Below, piece after piece: positions 1-8,485 of a stretch of DNA of 64,000 nt. The translations under genes and the position numbers were made by a program. Position 1 is the first letter of the stretch, and every line of letters starts with the position of its first letter. The notes under the pieces are model-generated. The model saw only the letters and a list, made by a program, of their open reading frames with translations, was not told where the DNA came from and searched no databases. Origin of the DNA: an uncultured Prevotellaceae bacterium (GTDB lineage Bacteria; Bacteroidota; Bacteroidia; Bacteroidales; Bacteroidaceae); the NCBI GenBank assembly GCA_900316685.1, contig ONDS01000010.1, positions 1 to 64,000 on the forward strand. The letters run 5' to 3'.

Positions 1-107
1 ATAAAGCTCAGATTAAATGGAATGAGCCCAGTACAATACCGGACTCAATTCCAAAAGAGCAATAGTGTTTAATCTGTCCAAACTTTGGGGTTCACTTCAA
101 AAATAGG

Positions 108-214
108 CAAAAATCTGCAAATATGACTGCCGTCAAAAAAAGAAAATGCAAACATCTGCAAAATCGATTTTCCAGTTCTTTGCACGTTTACACTTTTTAA
201 CGCAGATTTTTGCA
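108..214. repeat. Left iteron cluster of the integrative element
   Basis: Direct copy of caaaaatctgcaaatat at 108-124, a variant (gcaaacatctgcaaaat) at about 151-168 and an inverted core gcagatttttgca at about 202-214. The 17-base copy recurs exactly at 5132-5148 on the far side of the integrase genes. Paired clusters of this kind usually are arm-type binding sites for a tyrosine recombinase or its excision factor. The crossover core itself was not identified. Confidence 0.5.
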
Positions 215-341
215 CATTCTTGCAATCGCTGTGAAGTGAGCAAGGAATGAGTATGGTATATCTTTTAGTGATGCTCATCGTTATTTTTAACCTTTTTTAG
301 AAACGCATTTGATGACAAGGTTTCATTGTCGGAAGATAAAA

Positions 342-387
342 GGTTTAGTTTAGGTTATGGATATTTAATATGGGAATAAACTAAACC
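342..387. repeat. 11-bp perfect inverted repeat
   Basis: Arms ggtttagttta (342-352) and taaactaaacc (377-387) surround a 24-base AT-rich loop. It lies in a gene-free stretch between the iterons and the phosphoesterase gene. It could be a protein-binding dyad or part of an attachment site; nothing else is seen in 215-480. Confidence 0.35.
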
Positions 388-480
388 GTTCATTGGTCAA
401 GTATACCGACTTTCTCATCTCTTTCTTTTTTGACGGCAGAAACCAGACTCCTTTAATACAGATGTTTGGTTGCTAGGAAA

Positions 481-521
481 TATAAATTCGGCAACAAAAT
501 GTATTTATTGCCGAATTTATA
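481..521 (-). terminator. 14-bp perfect palindrome downstream of the phosphoesterase operon
   Basis: Arms tataaattcggcaa (481-494) and ttgccgaatttata (508-521) pair fully around a 13-base loop. The same hairpin with one mismatch follows the integrase gene at 3319-3359, so each lies at the 3' side of a minus-strand transcription unit. There is no long T-run, so terminator is an inference; it may also mark a cassette border. Confidence 0.45.
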
Positions 522-526
522 TAATC

Positions 527-570
527 GTACAAAACTACTACACTTCTGTCTAATAGTAGTATGTTTGTAC
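527..570 (-). terminator. Hairpin directly after the phosphoesterase stop
   Basis: Arms gtacaaaactactac (527-541) and gtagtatgtttgtac (556-570) are complementary except for two central mismatches. It sits 28 bases past the stop codon at 598 and is probably a 3' end stabiliser or terminator for the three-gene unit. Confidence 0.4.
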
Positions 571-597
571 AGAATGGCGTTATAAAACTTGATTTAG

Positions 598-1419
598 TCA
601 AGGGGTAATTTCTGCCAGTTCCAAGATGTCTAACATCTTGAATAGGACTCCATCAATAGATGAATGCCAGCTTTGATGAAAGTGACCGTAATACCAATGT
701 GTAAGTGTCTCGGGCACTGCTCTCAATTTGGTATAGATTGCATCCATTGTCTCACGTTCATTCTGTACATCATCTAACAGTCTGTTGTCATATATTGCCC
801 ATTGCAGTAATCCGTCTTTGTTCTGTAGTTCACAGAAAGATGGAGCAGTATGCGTCACTACTGTATCTATTTTATGCAAGTTGGTTATTTCAGATAATAA
901 GTCGTTGTTGAAAACTGGAGCTTCATCTTGCCAATAATAGTTGGGTGAAAGAAGTTCATTGTCAGAAGAGTTATGGCTGTACCTATGTGCCTTCCTTTGA
1001 TTGTGTTCCCATGCATCTATTCTTGGCTGACGGTCAACAGATATTGCTCCACCAACACAGAGTATGGTGTGACCATTGGCTTTGACTACAGAGTAGTCGG
1101 GAATGCAAGTAAACCTTTTATGCCGGAATGTCTTTCCGTCAAAGTAAGCTGGATTGTCATGGTTGCCACGGATGAAAAGAAACCAGTTGTGGGATTCATT
1201 TACTCGCTTGGCATTGCGCTTGACAATATTCTCATAGTACCCTTTTCTTTCAAAGCCAAAGCCGCAATCTCCTGCTACAATGACCAGAGTATCTTTCATC
1301 TGATATTGCACACAAATTTTATTCACCAGTAGATTGAAGTCACCGTGAATGTCGCCACAGATAACAATGTTGCGGCAGTCCGGAAAATTGTATATGTTGT
1401 GATGCGTTTCAGTTCTCAT
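598..1419 (-). CDS. Calcineurin-like metallophosphoesterase
   Basis: 273 residues with the full metallophosphoesterase signature in order: GDIHGD near residue 23, GDCGFGF near 50, GNHDNP near 86, a His-Thr-Ala segment (VVTHTAP) near 188 and GHFHQ near 250. These residues bind the two metal ions, so it should be an active phosphoesterase on a phosphoprotein, nucleotide or nucleic acid; the substrate cannot be read. Its start codon shares a base with the stop of the nucleotidyltransferase gene upstream (1419), so the two are translationally coupled and probably belong to one functional cassette. No signal peptide: cytoplasmic. Confidence 0.85.
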   Translation of the reverse strand: MRTETHHNIYNFPDCRNIVICGDIHGDFNLLVNKICVQYQMKDTLVIVAGDCGFGFERKGYYENIVKRNAKRVNESHNWFLFIRGNHDNPAYFDGKTFRHKRFTCIPDYSVVKANGHTILCVGGAISVDRQPRIDAWEHNQRKAHRYSHNSSDNELLSPNYYWQDEAPVFNNDLLSEITNLHKIDTVVTHTAPSFCELQNKDGLLQWAIYDNRLLDDVQNERETMDAIYTKLRAVPETLTHWYYGHFHQSWHSSIDGVLFKMLDILELAEITP

Positions 1420-2183
1420 TATAGGAACACCGTGTTGAAGAGGTCAAGAAGACGCTGGGCATCCAAACCTCTTAGTCCTGCATTCTTGAAGAAGTCTGGA
1501 TTAGGCAATTCTCCTATCCTTTGATAGAAATCACTCATGTCATTCTTTAATTTATCGGGCAGCGAGAATCGAGAGTCTTGTGGCAGCATGGCTATTAGCC
1601 TGAACACGTCTTTCTTGTGCTTCTCGATGTCACGGCTGTCAACTTGCTCACCTTCTGCTTTTCTGTCCAGCATTTCCGTGTATGCCTTGGCTTTAAGGCA
1701 AATGAGAGCTTCTGGACTTGCTACATGAATGTCGTCGATGTTCCTGCTATGCTCAATTGTAAAATCGTAGTAGTCATCATCCATCAAGATGGCTGACAGA
1801 CTGGACAGGTCTTCTCCTACACTTATGGGTTCTATGTGCGCATCGGATGGCAGGTTAAGGATTCCTGTACTGCGGGCGAACAGTTCAATTTGCTTTGGAT
1901 ATGTCTTGTCTTCAGGATTTGTAAAGCGATAGTATTCATGCTTGAACTCGTTTTCTCCCTTGCTTCGACCAGCATAATTTGCGGATTTGATAAAATCCCA
2001 CAAACGGGCTCCGAAATCTGGAGTGAGAGCTTCTACTACAAGAACAAGGTCAAGATCCTTCGTCGCACGAGGATTCATGTCCAGTTCTTCTTCTAGCAGA
2101 TTGCAAGCTGCACCGCCTATCAGCACATACTTATCCTTATAATCATTGAAATATTCCTTCCAACGTTCAATTCCTGTTACCAT
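1419..2183 (-). CDS. AbiEii-like nucleotidyltransferase family protein
   Basis: 254 residues. The N-terminus has the nucleotidyltransferase pattern: a glycine pair (VLIGGAACN, residues 21-29) followed by RATKDLDLVLV (about 39-49), the Asp-x-Asp pair that binds metal in the minimal nucleotidyltransferase fold. The middle carries a Lys-rich helix (CLKAKAYTEML) that in this superfamily follows the core. It overlaps the upstream regulator gene by seven bases and the phosphoesterase by one. A nucleotidyltransferase after a winged-helix protein recalls type IV (AbiE) toxin-antitoxin pairs, but the partner here is not a typical AbiEi, so toxin activity is inferred. Confidence 0.7.
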   Translation of the reverse strand: MVTGIERWKEYFNDYKDKYVLIGGAACNLLEEELDMNPRATKDLDLVLVVEALTPDFGARLWDFIKSANYAGRSKGENEFKHEYYRFTNPEDKTYPKQIELFARSTGILNLPSDAHIEPISVGEDLSSLSAILMDDDYYDFTIEHSRNIDDIHVASPEALICLKAKAYTEMLDRKAEGEQVDSRDIEKHKKDVFRLIAMLPQDSRFSLPDKLKNDMSDFYQRIGELPNPDFFKNAGLRGLDAQRLLDLFNTVFL

Positions 2184-3136
2184 TTCATTTCTTTAATTAA
2201 AGTGTCACATTCCATTTGTATTCTTTCGTCTTCGCTGTCCTTCATGCACAGATAGAGCGATAGCCTGTCTGCCCATTCATTCTCAGACAGCAGGGCAGGA
2301 GAGTATTTCCATACTTCCACCTTTATGTCGCCATATTCCTTATTCATCATGGCGGCATTCTCCTTGGCTGTAGCTTTGGCTATCGCAATGACAGGAGTAG
2401 CCGGTTCCACAAGCATGGTGTAATGTCCCATCGCAGTCTCTCCAGCCATCAAACTACCTTCTGGTTTTTTGTCTGTGAAAAGAATGCGCTCTATAGGCGA
2501 TGTCATCAACGGAAGAGATTTCTTCCAAATTTCTTCCTTGCTCATCGTTATGTGAACATGTTTCTGTTTGCCTCCTGTAAGGGCAATGATGCCATTGGTC
2601 ACAAGCCATCGAAGAGCAACGTTAATAGTCGGGTATGCCAAGCCTGTAAGTTCCGCTATCTCCGATGCGGTAAGGCCGTCGATAATTCTTGTTTCAAGAT
2701 GATAGAGCACTAGCAACTGGGCTACAGGTGGCATCTTCTCTGGCATTTCTTTGACTGTGTTCTTCAGCTCACGCAATACGATTAGCATACTTGGGATGAA
2801 CACTATTTTCCCAGGTACAATGAAATCAACCTTTGCTTGGGTGAGCCGAGCTATCTGATAGGATGCAACTGATTCTAAAGCAAAGATGACAGTATGATTG
2901 AATGCCTCTATCATCTTAGCCTGATGTTTGGCTAACTGCATTGGCATTATGCCGTCACCTGTAGGTATAGCAATAGTGACTTGCGTTTCCATGAACTCAA
3001 GATCATAAAAGCTATAACTGGTAGCAATCGCCAATGGCAACTTTTTCTCCTCGCCTTTGGCATGAGTAAGTCTCCTTGTCTTGAAGCCTGTCAACTCTTC
3101 CAGATAATCTGTTACCGATGTGATATTATATTTCAT
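2177..3136 (-). CDS. Winged-helix regulator paired with the nucleotidyltransferase
   Basis: About 319 residues from the ATG at 3136. The longer frame to 3199 is unlikely because a good promoter (-33 at 3197-3200, -7 at 3169-3176) lies inside it. A winged-helix segment sits near residues 155-205 (GLTASEIAELTGLAYPTINV, then a wing rich in Gly and Lys). The N-terminal ~140 residues and the C-terminal ~110 are of no family I recognise. Overlap with the next gene indicates one operon in which the regulator is made first, the usual order for an antitoxin/autorepressor before its toxin. Most likely it represses its own promoter. Confidence 0.65.
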   Translation of the reverse strand: MKYNITSVTDYLEELTGFKTRRLTHAKGEEKKLPLAIATSYSFYDLEFMETQVTIAIPTGDGIMPMQLAKHQAKMIEAFNHTVIFALESVASYQIARLTQAKVDFIVPGKIVFIPSMLIVLRELKNTVKEMPEKMPPVAQLLVLYHLETRIIDGLTASEIAELTGLAYPTINVALRWLVTNGIIALTGGKQKHVHITMSKEEIWKKSLPLMTSPIERILFTDKKPEGSLMAGETAMGHYTMLVEPATPVIAIAKATAKENAAMMNKEYGDIKVEVWKYSPALLSENEWADRLSLYLCMKDSEDERIQMECDTLIKEMKW

Positions 3137-3168
3137 TTTGCAAATTATATTATGCGCGATATTTTGTG

Positions 3169-3200
3169 CAAAAATACATATAATATCAAAATCTACCAAA
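3169..3200 (-). promoter_or_regulatory. Promoter of the regulator-nucleotidyltransferase-phosphoesterase operon
   Basis: On the minus strand TTTG (3197-3200), a 20-bp spacer and TATTTTTG (3169-3176) fit the Bacteroidota primary-sigma consensus. Transcription should begin near 3162, leaving a short leader before the ATG at 3136. Confidence 0.6.
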
Positions 3201-3318
3201 GTATTATCACAAAAAAGTGCATTTTTGAGTTATTTTAGTCTTATTTTTGACAAATAACGATGTTTTTCCTCCTTGTAATTCATAACGAATGTGCCATATT
3301 TATTCAAATCAATCGAAA

Positions 3319-3359
3319 TATAAATTCGGCAACAGAAACAAAATATTGCCGAATTCATA
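3319..3359 (-). terminator. Second copy of the 14-bp palindrome, downstream of the integrase
   Basis: Arms 3319-3332 and 3346-3359 (one mismatch) match the palindrome at 481-521, and the left flank is identical for about 20 bases. It begins 17 bases after the integrase stop. The two copies bracket the three-gene cassette 598-3136. Confidence 0.45.
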
Positions 3360-3375
3360 TCATTTCGAATCTTGA

Positions 3376-4473
3376 CTATTCCATCTTTATTATAGCCTCA
3401 ATCATTTTCTTCGAAGATATCTTGGCATAGTTCTGTGTGCTCGAAACCTGACGATGTCCGAGGAGTGCAGCAATGGTGTAAATGTCAACACCCTTGTCCA
3501 GCAACTGCATAGCAAAAGTATGACGAAAACAGTGGAAGGTGATGTGCTTGCGGATTCTAGCCTTGCTGACCCATCTGGGGATATGTATTGTAAGGATGCT
3601 TTCTGTTATCATGGGGAATATCTTTCCTTCAGATTTCGGATCCCCTAATACCCTTATGGCAGGAAGAGACAAAGGCAATTGAATCAATGTTCTCGTTTTT
3701 TTGATACGGAACCTGATATATGCTTTTCGTCCACGGTCATGATGTATGTTCTCCCATCTGAGAGCAAGGATGTCACTCCTTCTTAATCCTGTATAGATGG
3801 AAAACATGCCTGCCCTGTACACATCTGGATAATCATCATATGGTGTACTTGCCAACTGCTTGATTTCCGCACTCGATAAGTATTCCTTTGGAATGTCATG
3901 GTTCCATTTTATCTTTTCTATGCATGTGGTGTAGTCTTCAGAAAGAATATTGTCCCTATAGGCAAAATGGACAATGCTAAGGAATGCATTAAAATATGCA
4001 CTTGCAGAGTTCTTGGATAGCTTTTTCTTGGTGTGCTGCAACCCCTTGGCACGAAGCAGGTAAAGACGGAACCGCTCGCAGAGACTGGCATTGATGTCCC
4101 TAAACTTGCATTGTCCCTTGCAAAATCTCTCAAAATGAAGTCGGCTGCTTTGATATTTTGCACCATGACAATCACCATTCAATCTGAAATACTCTAAAAA
4201 GTCCTCGTCAAGCCTGGCCTTAGCCAAGAAACTGTAGTCGTGACGAACCAGCTGCAGATACCTTTCACATCTAATTGTTTCTGCAATCTCCTCTACGGAT
4301 CTATTGTGCTTGAACTGATGGCTATTCTCCGGATTGGTGTATATTTCCAAATTCAAGCATTCGTATCTTATGCTATTGCCCTTGATGTCATGAATAGCAG
4401 GATTAAACTCCAGGTAGATGGATTTCATTTTACCCTGTGAAATATTTCTGTACTTTAGAATCACTCGTGACAT
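3376..4473 (-). CDS. Tyrosine recombinase / integrase
   Basis: 365 residues. The C-terminal catalytic domain shows the phage-integrase residues: Arg in TGLRRSDILAL (about 229), a Lys-containing beta segment (IKKTRT), HCFRHTFAMQ with His-x-x-Arg (about 314-317), LLGHRQ (about 340) and the nucleophile Tyr in TQNYAKI (about 349). The N-terminal part has the extended arm-binding and SAM-like core-binding regions of Bacteroidota integrases. It overlaps the helix-turn-helix gene upstream by 13 bases. It probably excises and integrates the element carrying genes 598-5066. All catalytic residues are present, so it is likely functional. Confidence 0.88.
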   Translation of the reverse strand: MSRVILKYRNISQGKMKSIYLEFNPAIHDIKGNSIRYECLNLEIYTNPENSHQFKHNRSVEEIAETIRCERYLQLVRHDYSFLAKARLDEDFLEYFRLNGDCHGAKYQSSRLHFERFCKGQCKFRDINASLCERFRLYLLRAKGLQHTKKKLSKNSASAYFNAFLSIVHFAYRDNILSEDYTTCIEKIKWNHDIPKEYLSSAEIKQLASTPYDDYPDVYRAGMFSIYTGLRRSDILALRWENIHHDRGRKAYIRFRIKKTRTLIQLPLSLPAIRVLGDPKSEGKIFPMITESILTIHIPRWVSKARIRKHITFHCFRHTFAMQLLDKGVDIYTIAALLGHRQVSSTQNYAKISSKKMIEAIIKME

Positions 4474-5066
4474 AATTTACCTCCTTTCTTCACGACAGAC
4501 AGTATATCTGCCTTATTATAAACCTGGCTTTTATTCAGTCTTTTCACTCTTATCTTATGAAGGGCTGCAAGAGCATAGATGACTTCTTCGTCAACATCGA
4601 AGAGGAAACAGGCTTCATTTATGGTCAGCCAACGCTTCAACGCAATAGACTCACGTCTCCATGCTTCTTCACAGGCAGACTTGCAGAAACGACGATACAT
4701 ACCAACATAGTATGAAGGAATAGAATTACGTGTCGCAAACTTAAGTAACCAGCATCTGCTCATGCCCGTGTAGCGCATCAGCTCTTTCAAAGAGTAACTG
4801 GCATAACCGATAGGGGAGGTTGGTGTAATTGGAAGAGCCGAGAACCATCTGACGAACTTTTTCCAAGCAATCACATAGTTCCCATCGTTGTTCTTTTTAG
4901 CGTCAATGATGCCGTTTGCAATGAGTTTGTTAATGTACTGGCGGCTGAATCCAGAAAGGCGAGCCGCTTCTCTTACGGAAAGCATCTCATGAGAGAGTCT
5001 TGCTTTCCATTCTGCGTCCAAACTATCGTATGGATCGTAGAAGTGTTTTTTGTTGTTGTATATCAT
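4461..5066 (-). CDS. Helix-turn-helix protein, excisionase-like partner of the integrase
   Basis: About 200 residues from the ATG at 5066; an upstream ATG at 5144 would run through the iteron at 5132-5148 and looks less likely. Three similar helix-turn-helix segments can be read: LSVREAARLSGFSRQYINKL (about 28-47), YSLKELMRYTGMSRCWLLKF (about 90-110) and a third near WLTINEACFLFDVDEEVI. Repeated MerR/excisionase-type folds suggest that it binds several sites, fitting the neighbouring iterons. It overlaps the integrase by 13 bases, which implies coupled expression and a role as recombination directionality factor or regulator. Confidence 0.65.
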   Translation of the reverse strand: MIYNNKKHFYDPYDSLDAEWKARLSHEMLSVREAARLSGFSRQYINKLIANGIIDAKKNNDGNYVIAWKKFVRWFSALPITPTSPIGYASYSLKELMRYTGMSRCWLLKFATRNSIPSYYVGMYRRFCKSACEEAWRRESIALKRWLTINEACFLFDVDEEVIYALAALHKIRVKRLNKSQVYNKADILSVVKKGGKLCHE

Positions 5067-5131
5067 ATTATCAAAACCTGCTTTAGTGCAGGCATGATAA
5101 TATAATGAAATCGGCGCAATACAAACATCTA

Positions 5132-5256
5132 CAAAAATCTGCAAATATCAGGTGACAACTACCCTCAAAATGAGTATCGGATATTTGCAGATTTTTACCC
5201 CCATTTTTCGTACTTTCTACCGCAGAATGTGATAATTTTTATTTGCAGATTTTTGC
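5132..5256. repeat. Right iteron cluster of the integrative element
   Basis: Exact direct copy of the left iteron at 5132-5148, inverted copies at 5181-5196 (atatttgcagattttt) and 5241-5256 (atttgcagatttttgc). They lie between the helix-turn-helix gene and the mnmE stop at 5343. Orientation and spacing resemble the arm sites of a mobile element end; the junction is presumably between here and mnmE. Confidence 0.5.
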
Positions 5257-5342
5257 AAACAGCTGATAATTAGACAGTTATCATATTTGTTAAAATGCTC
5301 TAACGAACTATTATAACTATCTAATAATCAATAAGTTACAAT

Positions 5343-6692
5343 CTATTTACCCACGCAAAAATCCTTAAAAATTTTCCCTAATGTCTCGTCGGGGGTTATC
5401 TCGCCGCCTACAATCTCGGCCAAATGATGGATGCAACTGCGAAGGTCTTCGCTCAATAGGTCGCCGGATAACCCCATATCCATACCTTCGCATACTCGTT
5501 GGATGTCGGACTGGGCGGCGGCAAGCGCGGAATAATGGCGGGCATTGGTCACGATGACATCATTCTCCGTCAACTCGGGAAGATCGGCTAAGGCATACAG
5601 GCGTTCCTCCAATTCCTCCATACCCTGGCCGAACTTGGCGGAAATAGGCAACACACCATCCCATAACGACTCCTCGCCACGGTCCACCTTGTTGAATACG
5701 GGCAACAATGCCTTGCCCTCGCAACGACGTCCCATCTCTTCGCGTTCGGATGGGGTGGGGACGGCATCGAACAACCAGATGACTATCGAGGCTGAAGCCA
5801 ACTTCTCATAACTGCGGTTGATGCCTAATTGCTCGATGGTGTCGGTGGTCTCACGCAAACCGGCAGTGTCGATGAATCGGAAACAGACGCCCCGGATAAC
5901 GGTGACGTCTTCTATCACATCGCGCGTGGTTCCGTGAATATCGCTCACGATGGCTTTGTCGTCGTGGAGCAAACGGTTCAGCAACGTGCTCTTACCAACG
6001 TTCGTCTTACCGACGATGGCCACGGGGATGCCTTCCTTCATGGCTTTGCCGGCCCGAAACGTCTGCATCAGGTGGGAGATGTGGTCGTTCACATGATGGG
6101 AAAGACTACGCAATTCGCTGCGGTCGGCAAACTCCAGGTCTTCATGGTCGCTGAAATCCAGTTCCAACTCCAGCAATGAGGTCAGATGCAACAATTGTTC
6201 ACGCAATTCTCCCAAAGCAGAAGAGAAACGACCGCGTAATTGGCTCATGGCCATGCGATGGGTGGCTTGGTTGGTCGACGCAATCAGGTCGGCCACGGCC
6301 TCGGCTTGGCTCAAATCCATCTTGCCGTTGAGAAAAGCACGCTGGGTGTATTCGCCGGGTTCGGCCTGGCGACATCCTTGGTGGATGAGTGCCTCAAGAA
6401 TGGCGCGCAGCACATAACGACTGCCATGGCAAGAGAACTCCACACTGTCCTCGCCGGTATAGGAGTGGGGACCACGGAATACACTTGCCAGCACGTCGTC
6501 AATCACCTGACCGCTACAGTCTACCAGCTCACCGTAATATACTCGATGAGTAGGGGAGGCACTTAAAGTACGCCCCGAACGGCTGCGAAACAAACCATCG
6601 GCAAGTGTCAGGGCATCCGGCCCTGACACTCGTATCACTCCAAGGGCACCGCCAACAGCAGTGGCCAACGCACATATCGTATCACTCGACAT
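5343..6692 (-). CDS. mnmE: tRNA uridine-5-carboxymethylaminomethyl modification GTPase MnmE
   Basis: 449 residues from the ATG at 6692; two codons further upstream is only a TTG. The order is standard: N-terminal tetrahydrofolate-binding domain, helical domain, inserted G domain (P-loop GKTNVGKST near 225, G3 DTAGLRETTDTIEQ near 275) and the C-terminal catalytic cysteine in FCVGK at the very end. With MnmG it modifies the wobble uridine of some tRNAs. The 3' end of mnmE/thdF is a known insertion site for genomic islands in other bacteria, and here an integrase module begins about 280 bases beyond it. Confidence 0.96.
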   Translation of the reverse strand: MSSDTICALATAVGGALGVIRVSGPDALTLADGLFRSRSGRTLSASPTHRVYYGELVDCSGQVIDDVLASVFRGPHSYTGEDSVEFSCHGSRYVLRAILEALIHQGCRQAEPGEYTQRAFLNGKMDLSQAEAVADLIASTNQATHRMAMSQLRGRFSSALGELREQLLHLTSLLELELDFSDHEDLEFADRSELRSLSHHVNDHISHLMQTFRAGKAMKEGIPVAIVGKTNVGKSTLLNRLLHDDKAIVSDIHGTTRDVIEDVTVIRGVCFRFIDTAGLRETTDTIEQLGINRSYEKLASASIVIWLFDAVPTPSEREEMGRRCEGKALLPVFNKVDRGEESLWDGVLPISAKFGQGMEELEERLYALADLPELTENDVIVTNARHYSALAAAQSDIQRVCEGMDMGLSGDLLSEDLRSCIHHLAEIVGGEITPDETLGKIFKDFCVGK

Positions 6693-6700
6693 CCTCAATC

Positions 6701-6738
6701 TTCAACGTTCAATGTTCAACGTTCAACGTTCAACGTTC
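6701..6738. repeat. Heptamer tandem repeat between mnmE and the phosphorylase gene
   Basis: Five and a half units of ttcaacg (one ttcaatg) fill the 38 bases upstream of the mnmE start and end exactly at the stop of the phosphorylase gene. Copy number could vary by slippage. Confidence 0.7.
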
Positions 6739-7613
6739 TAAATCCTATCCAACACCTTTTCTATCAGCCCGTCGATGGTGTTCTTGTAACTGGCGTTGGC
6801 TTCCTTGGCCAAACGGTTGGCTATCACCATGCAACAGGTCATGGCCTTATGGCCCATCAACAGCGATAGACCGGCAATGGCGCTGCTCTCCATTTCGAAA
6901 TTGGTGATGCGCAAACCTTTATATTCAAACGATTCCACTTTCTCGTTCTGCTTGGGATCGGCAAGGCCTAAACGCAACTCGCGACCTTGGGGACCGAAAA
7001 AGCCGCCACAGGCGATGGTCACACCTCGCACCATATCGTCCTGCGCGATGCGGTCGATCAGCTCGGCATTGGCGTCGGCCACGTAGGGTGCTCCCTTCTG
7101 CGGGCTCCAATCCATGTGTCGTACGAAAGCCCGTTCAAAATCAAGATCGCACACCTTGTCACGTCCTGCGTAGTAATTGAGCAGACCATCGAAACCGATG
7201 CTCTTCACCGAGGCGATGAATGTACCTACAGGGGTGTTGGGCTGCAGACCACCACAGGTGCCGATGCGTACGATGGTCAGACTGCGCAATTCGTCTTTCT
7301 CTGTGCGCGTGGCGAAGTCGATATTGGCCAAGGCATCCAACTCATTCAGCACGATGTCGATATTGTCGCAACCGATACCTGTGCTCTGCACAGTGATTCG
7401 CTTGCCTTTATAGGTGCCGGTGATGCCGCGGAACTCTCGGCTCTGGATATCACATTCTGTAGTGTCAAAATGGGCGGCCACGGTAGGCACACGGCCGGGA
7501 TCGCCCACCAGGATCACTCTGTCGGCCAATTGCTCGGGTTTCAGGTGCAAATGGAAAATACTACCATCGGGGTTGATGATGAGTTCTGATTCCGGGAAAT
7601 ATTTCTTTTCCAT
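6738..7613 (-). CDS. Nucleoside phosphorylase, uridine-phosphorylase type
   Basis: 291 residues of the PNP/UDP superfamily. Motifs: GDPGRVP near residue 37 (phosphate binding), STGIGCDNIDIVLNEL near 96-111, IRIGTCGG near 136 and NFEMESSAIAGL near 238, where the Glu-Met-Glu-like segment binds ribose. It cleaves a nucleoside, probably uridine, with phosphate for pyrimidine salvage in the cytoplasm. Length fits Bacteroidota uridine phosphorylases. Its stop codon falls inside the last heptamer repeat. Purine specificity cannot be excluded from the motifs alone. Confidence 0.85.
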   Translation of the reverse strand: MEKKYFPESELIINPDGSIFHLHLKPEQLADRVILVGDPGRVPTVAAHFDTTECDIQSREFRGITGTYKGKRITVQSTGIGCDNIDIVLNELDALANIDFATRTEKDELRSLTIVRIGTCGGLQPNTPVGTFIASVKSIGFDGLLNYYAGRDKVCDLDFERAFVRHMDWSPQKGAPYVADANAELIDRIAQDDMVRGVTIACGGFFGPQGRELRLGLADPKQNEKVESFEYKGLRITNFEMESSAIAGLSLLMGHKAMTCCMVIANRLAKEANASYKNTIDGLIEKVLDRI

Positions 7614-7697
7614 AATATTGGGATTTTAGTTAAAAAAGCAAATTTAAGCATTTTCTTCGAACAAAGAAAACTTTCTCTCGATTTTAACATTTTCAAG

Positions 7698-8459
7698 TCA
7701 ATCCCCAGGATGGTTCCCACCTCCTTGGGAGGGGGATAGAGGGAGGCTTTCCAACGCATGCCAAATACTATACCGGGCTTCGGGATTCAATGCCTCCACC
7801 TCGGCGAAAATCTTCCGTATCGACGCACGATGAGTGACGTCCTCGTAAGGACAGGCTTTCTTCTGTGAGACATAACCCCGCAGGCGGGCATATTCTTCCA
7901 AATCCTTCTCATGTTCATGACAGAGTGGACGTATCAGCGTCAGTGGCATCTTGTCCATCTTCAATTTAGGTGGCATAGAGGAAAAATGACCTTGGAAAAA
8001 CTCGTTCATCAGGGCCGTATGGATAATGTCATCCTGATGGTGACCCAAGGCTATCTTGTTGAAACCATGCTCCTGGGCATAATTGAACAACTGTTTCCTG
8101 CGATTCCAACTGCAAAGGAAACAGGGCGTTTTGCGCTTGTCGGTGCTCGGGTCAAACGAGGTGGTCACGATGTGCAGTGGAACACCGCATGAATCGGCGA
8201 ATGCCTGCAGATAATGACCGTCGCTCTCATAGGCAATGTTTTCCATGCGTACATGAAGGGCTTCCACCACAATCTGCGGACGATGGATACGCATCGTTCC
8301 GCCCAACAGCTCCATCAGGCATAGTGAGTCCTTTCCCCCCGATAGGCCTATCAGGATGCGGTCGCCATCTTCTATCAGCGCATGATGTGCCAACGCCTTC
8401 TTATAACGATAGATGATACGACGATACAATGCACTCTTTGTCAGTTCCTTATCATCCAT
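7698..8459 (-). CDS. TtcA-family tRNA 2-thiolation ATPase
   Basis: 253 residues with the PP-loop LSGGKDSLCL (about 39-48) that adenylates tRNA, and the Cys-x-x-Cys pair in KTPCFLCSW (about 113-116) plus a later Cys in KKACPYED, the set used to hold the iron-sulfur cluster. It likely thiolates a tRNA cytidine at position 32 or a related base. The last ~15 residues (PLSPSQGGGNHPGD) come from a G/C-rich repeat resembling the dispersed intergenic repeat elsewhere in the window, so the normal C-terminus seems to have been replaced or extended. Confidence 0.85.
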   Translation of the reverse strand: MDDKELTKSALYRRIIYRYKKALAHHALIEDGDRILIGLSGGKDSLCLMELLGGTMRIHRPQIVVEALHVRMENIAYESDGHYLQAFADSCGVPLHIVTTSFDPSTDKRKTPCFLCSWNRRKQLFNYAQEHGFNKIALGHHQDDIIHTALMNEFFQGHFSSMPPKLKMDKMPLTLIRPLCHEHEKDLEEYARLRGYVSQKKACPYEDVTHRASIRKIFAEVEALNPEARYSIWHALESLPLSPSQGGGNHPGD

Positions 8460-8485
8460 CCTTCCCTGTTCTCACTACTCGCCTC

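Noticed and set aside
1-597. 69-residue minus-strand frame at 69-278
   Set aside because: It runs through the iterons, has no promoter and no protein-like pattern.
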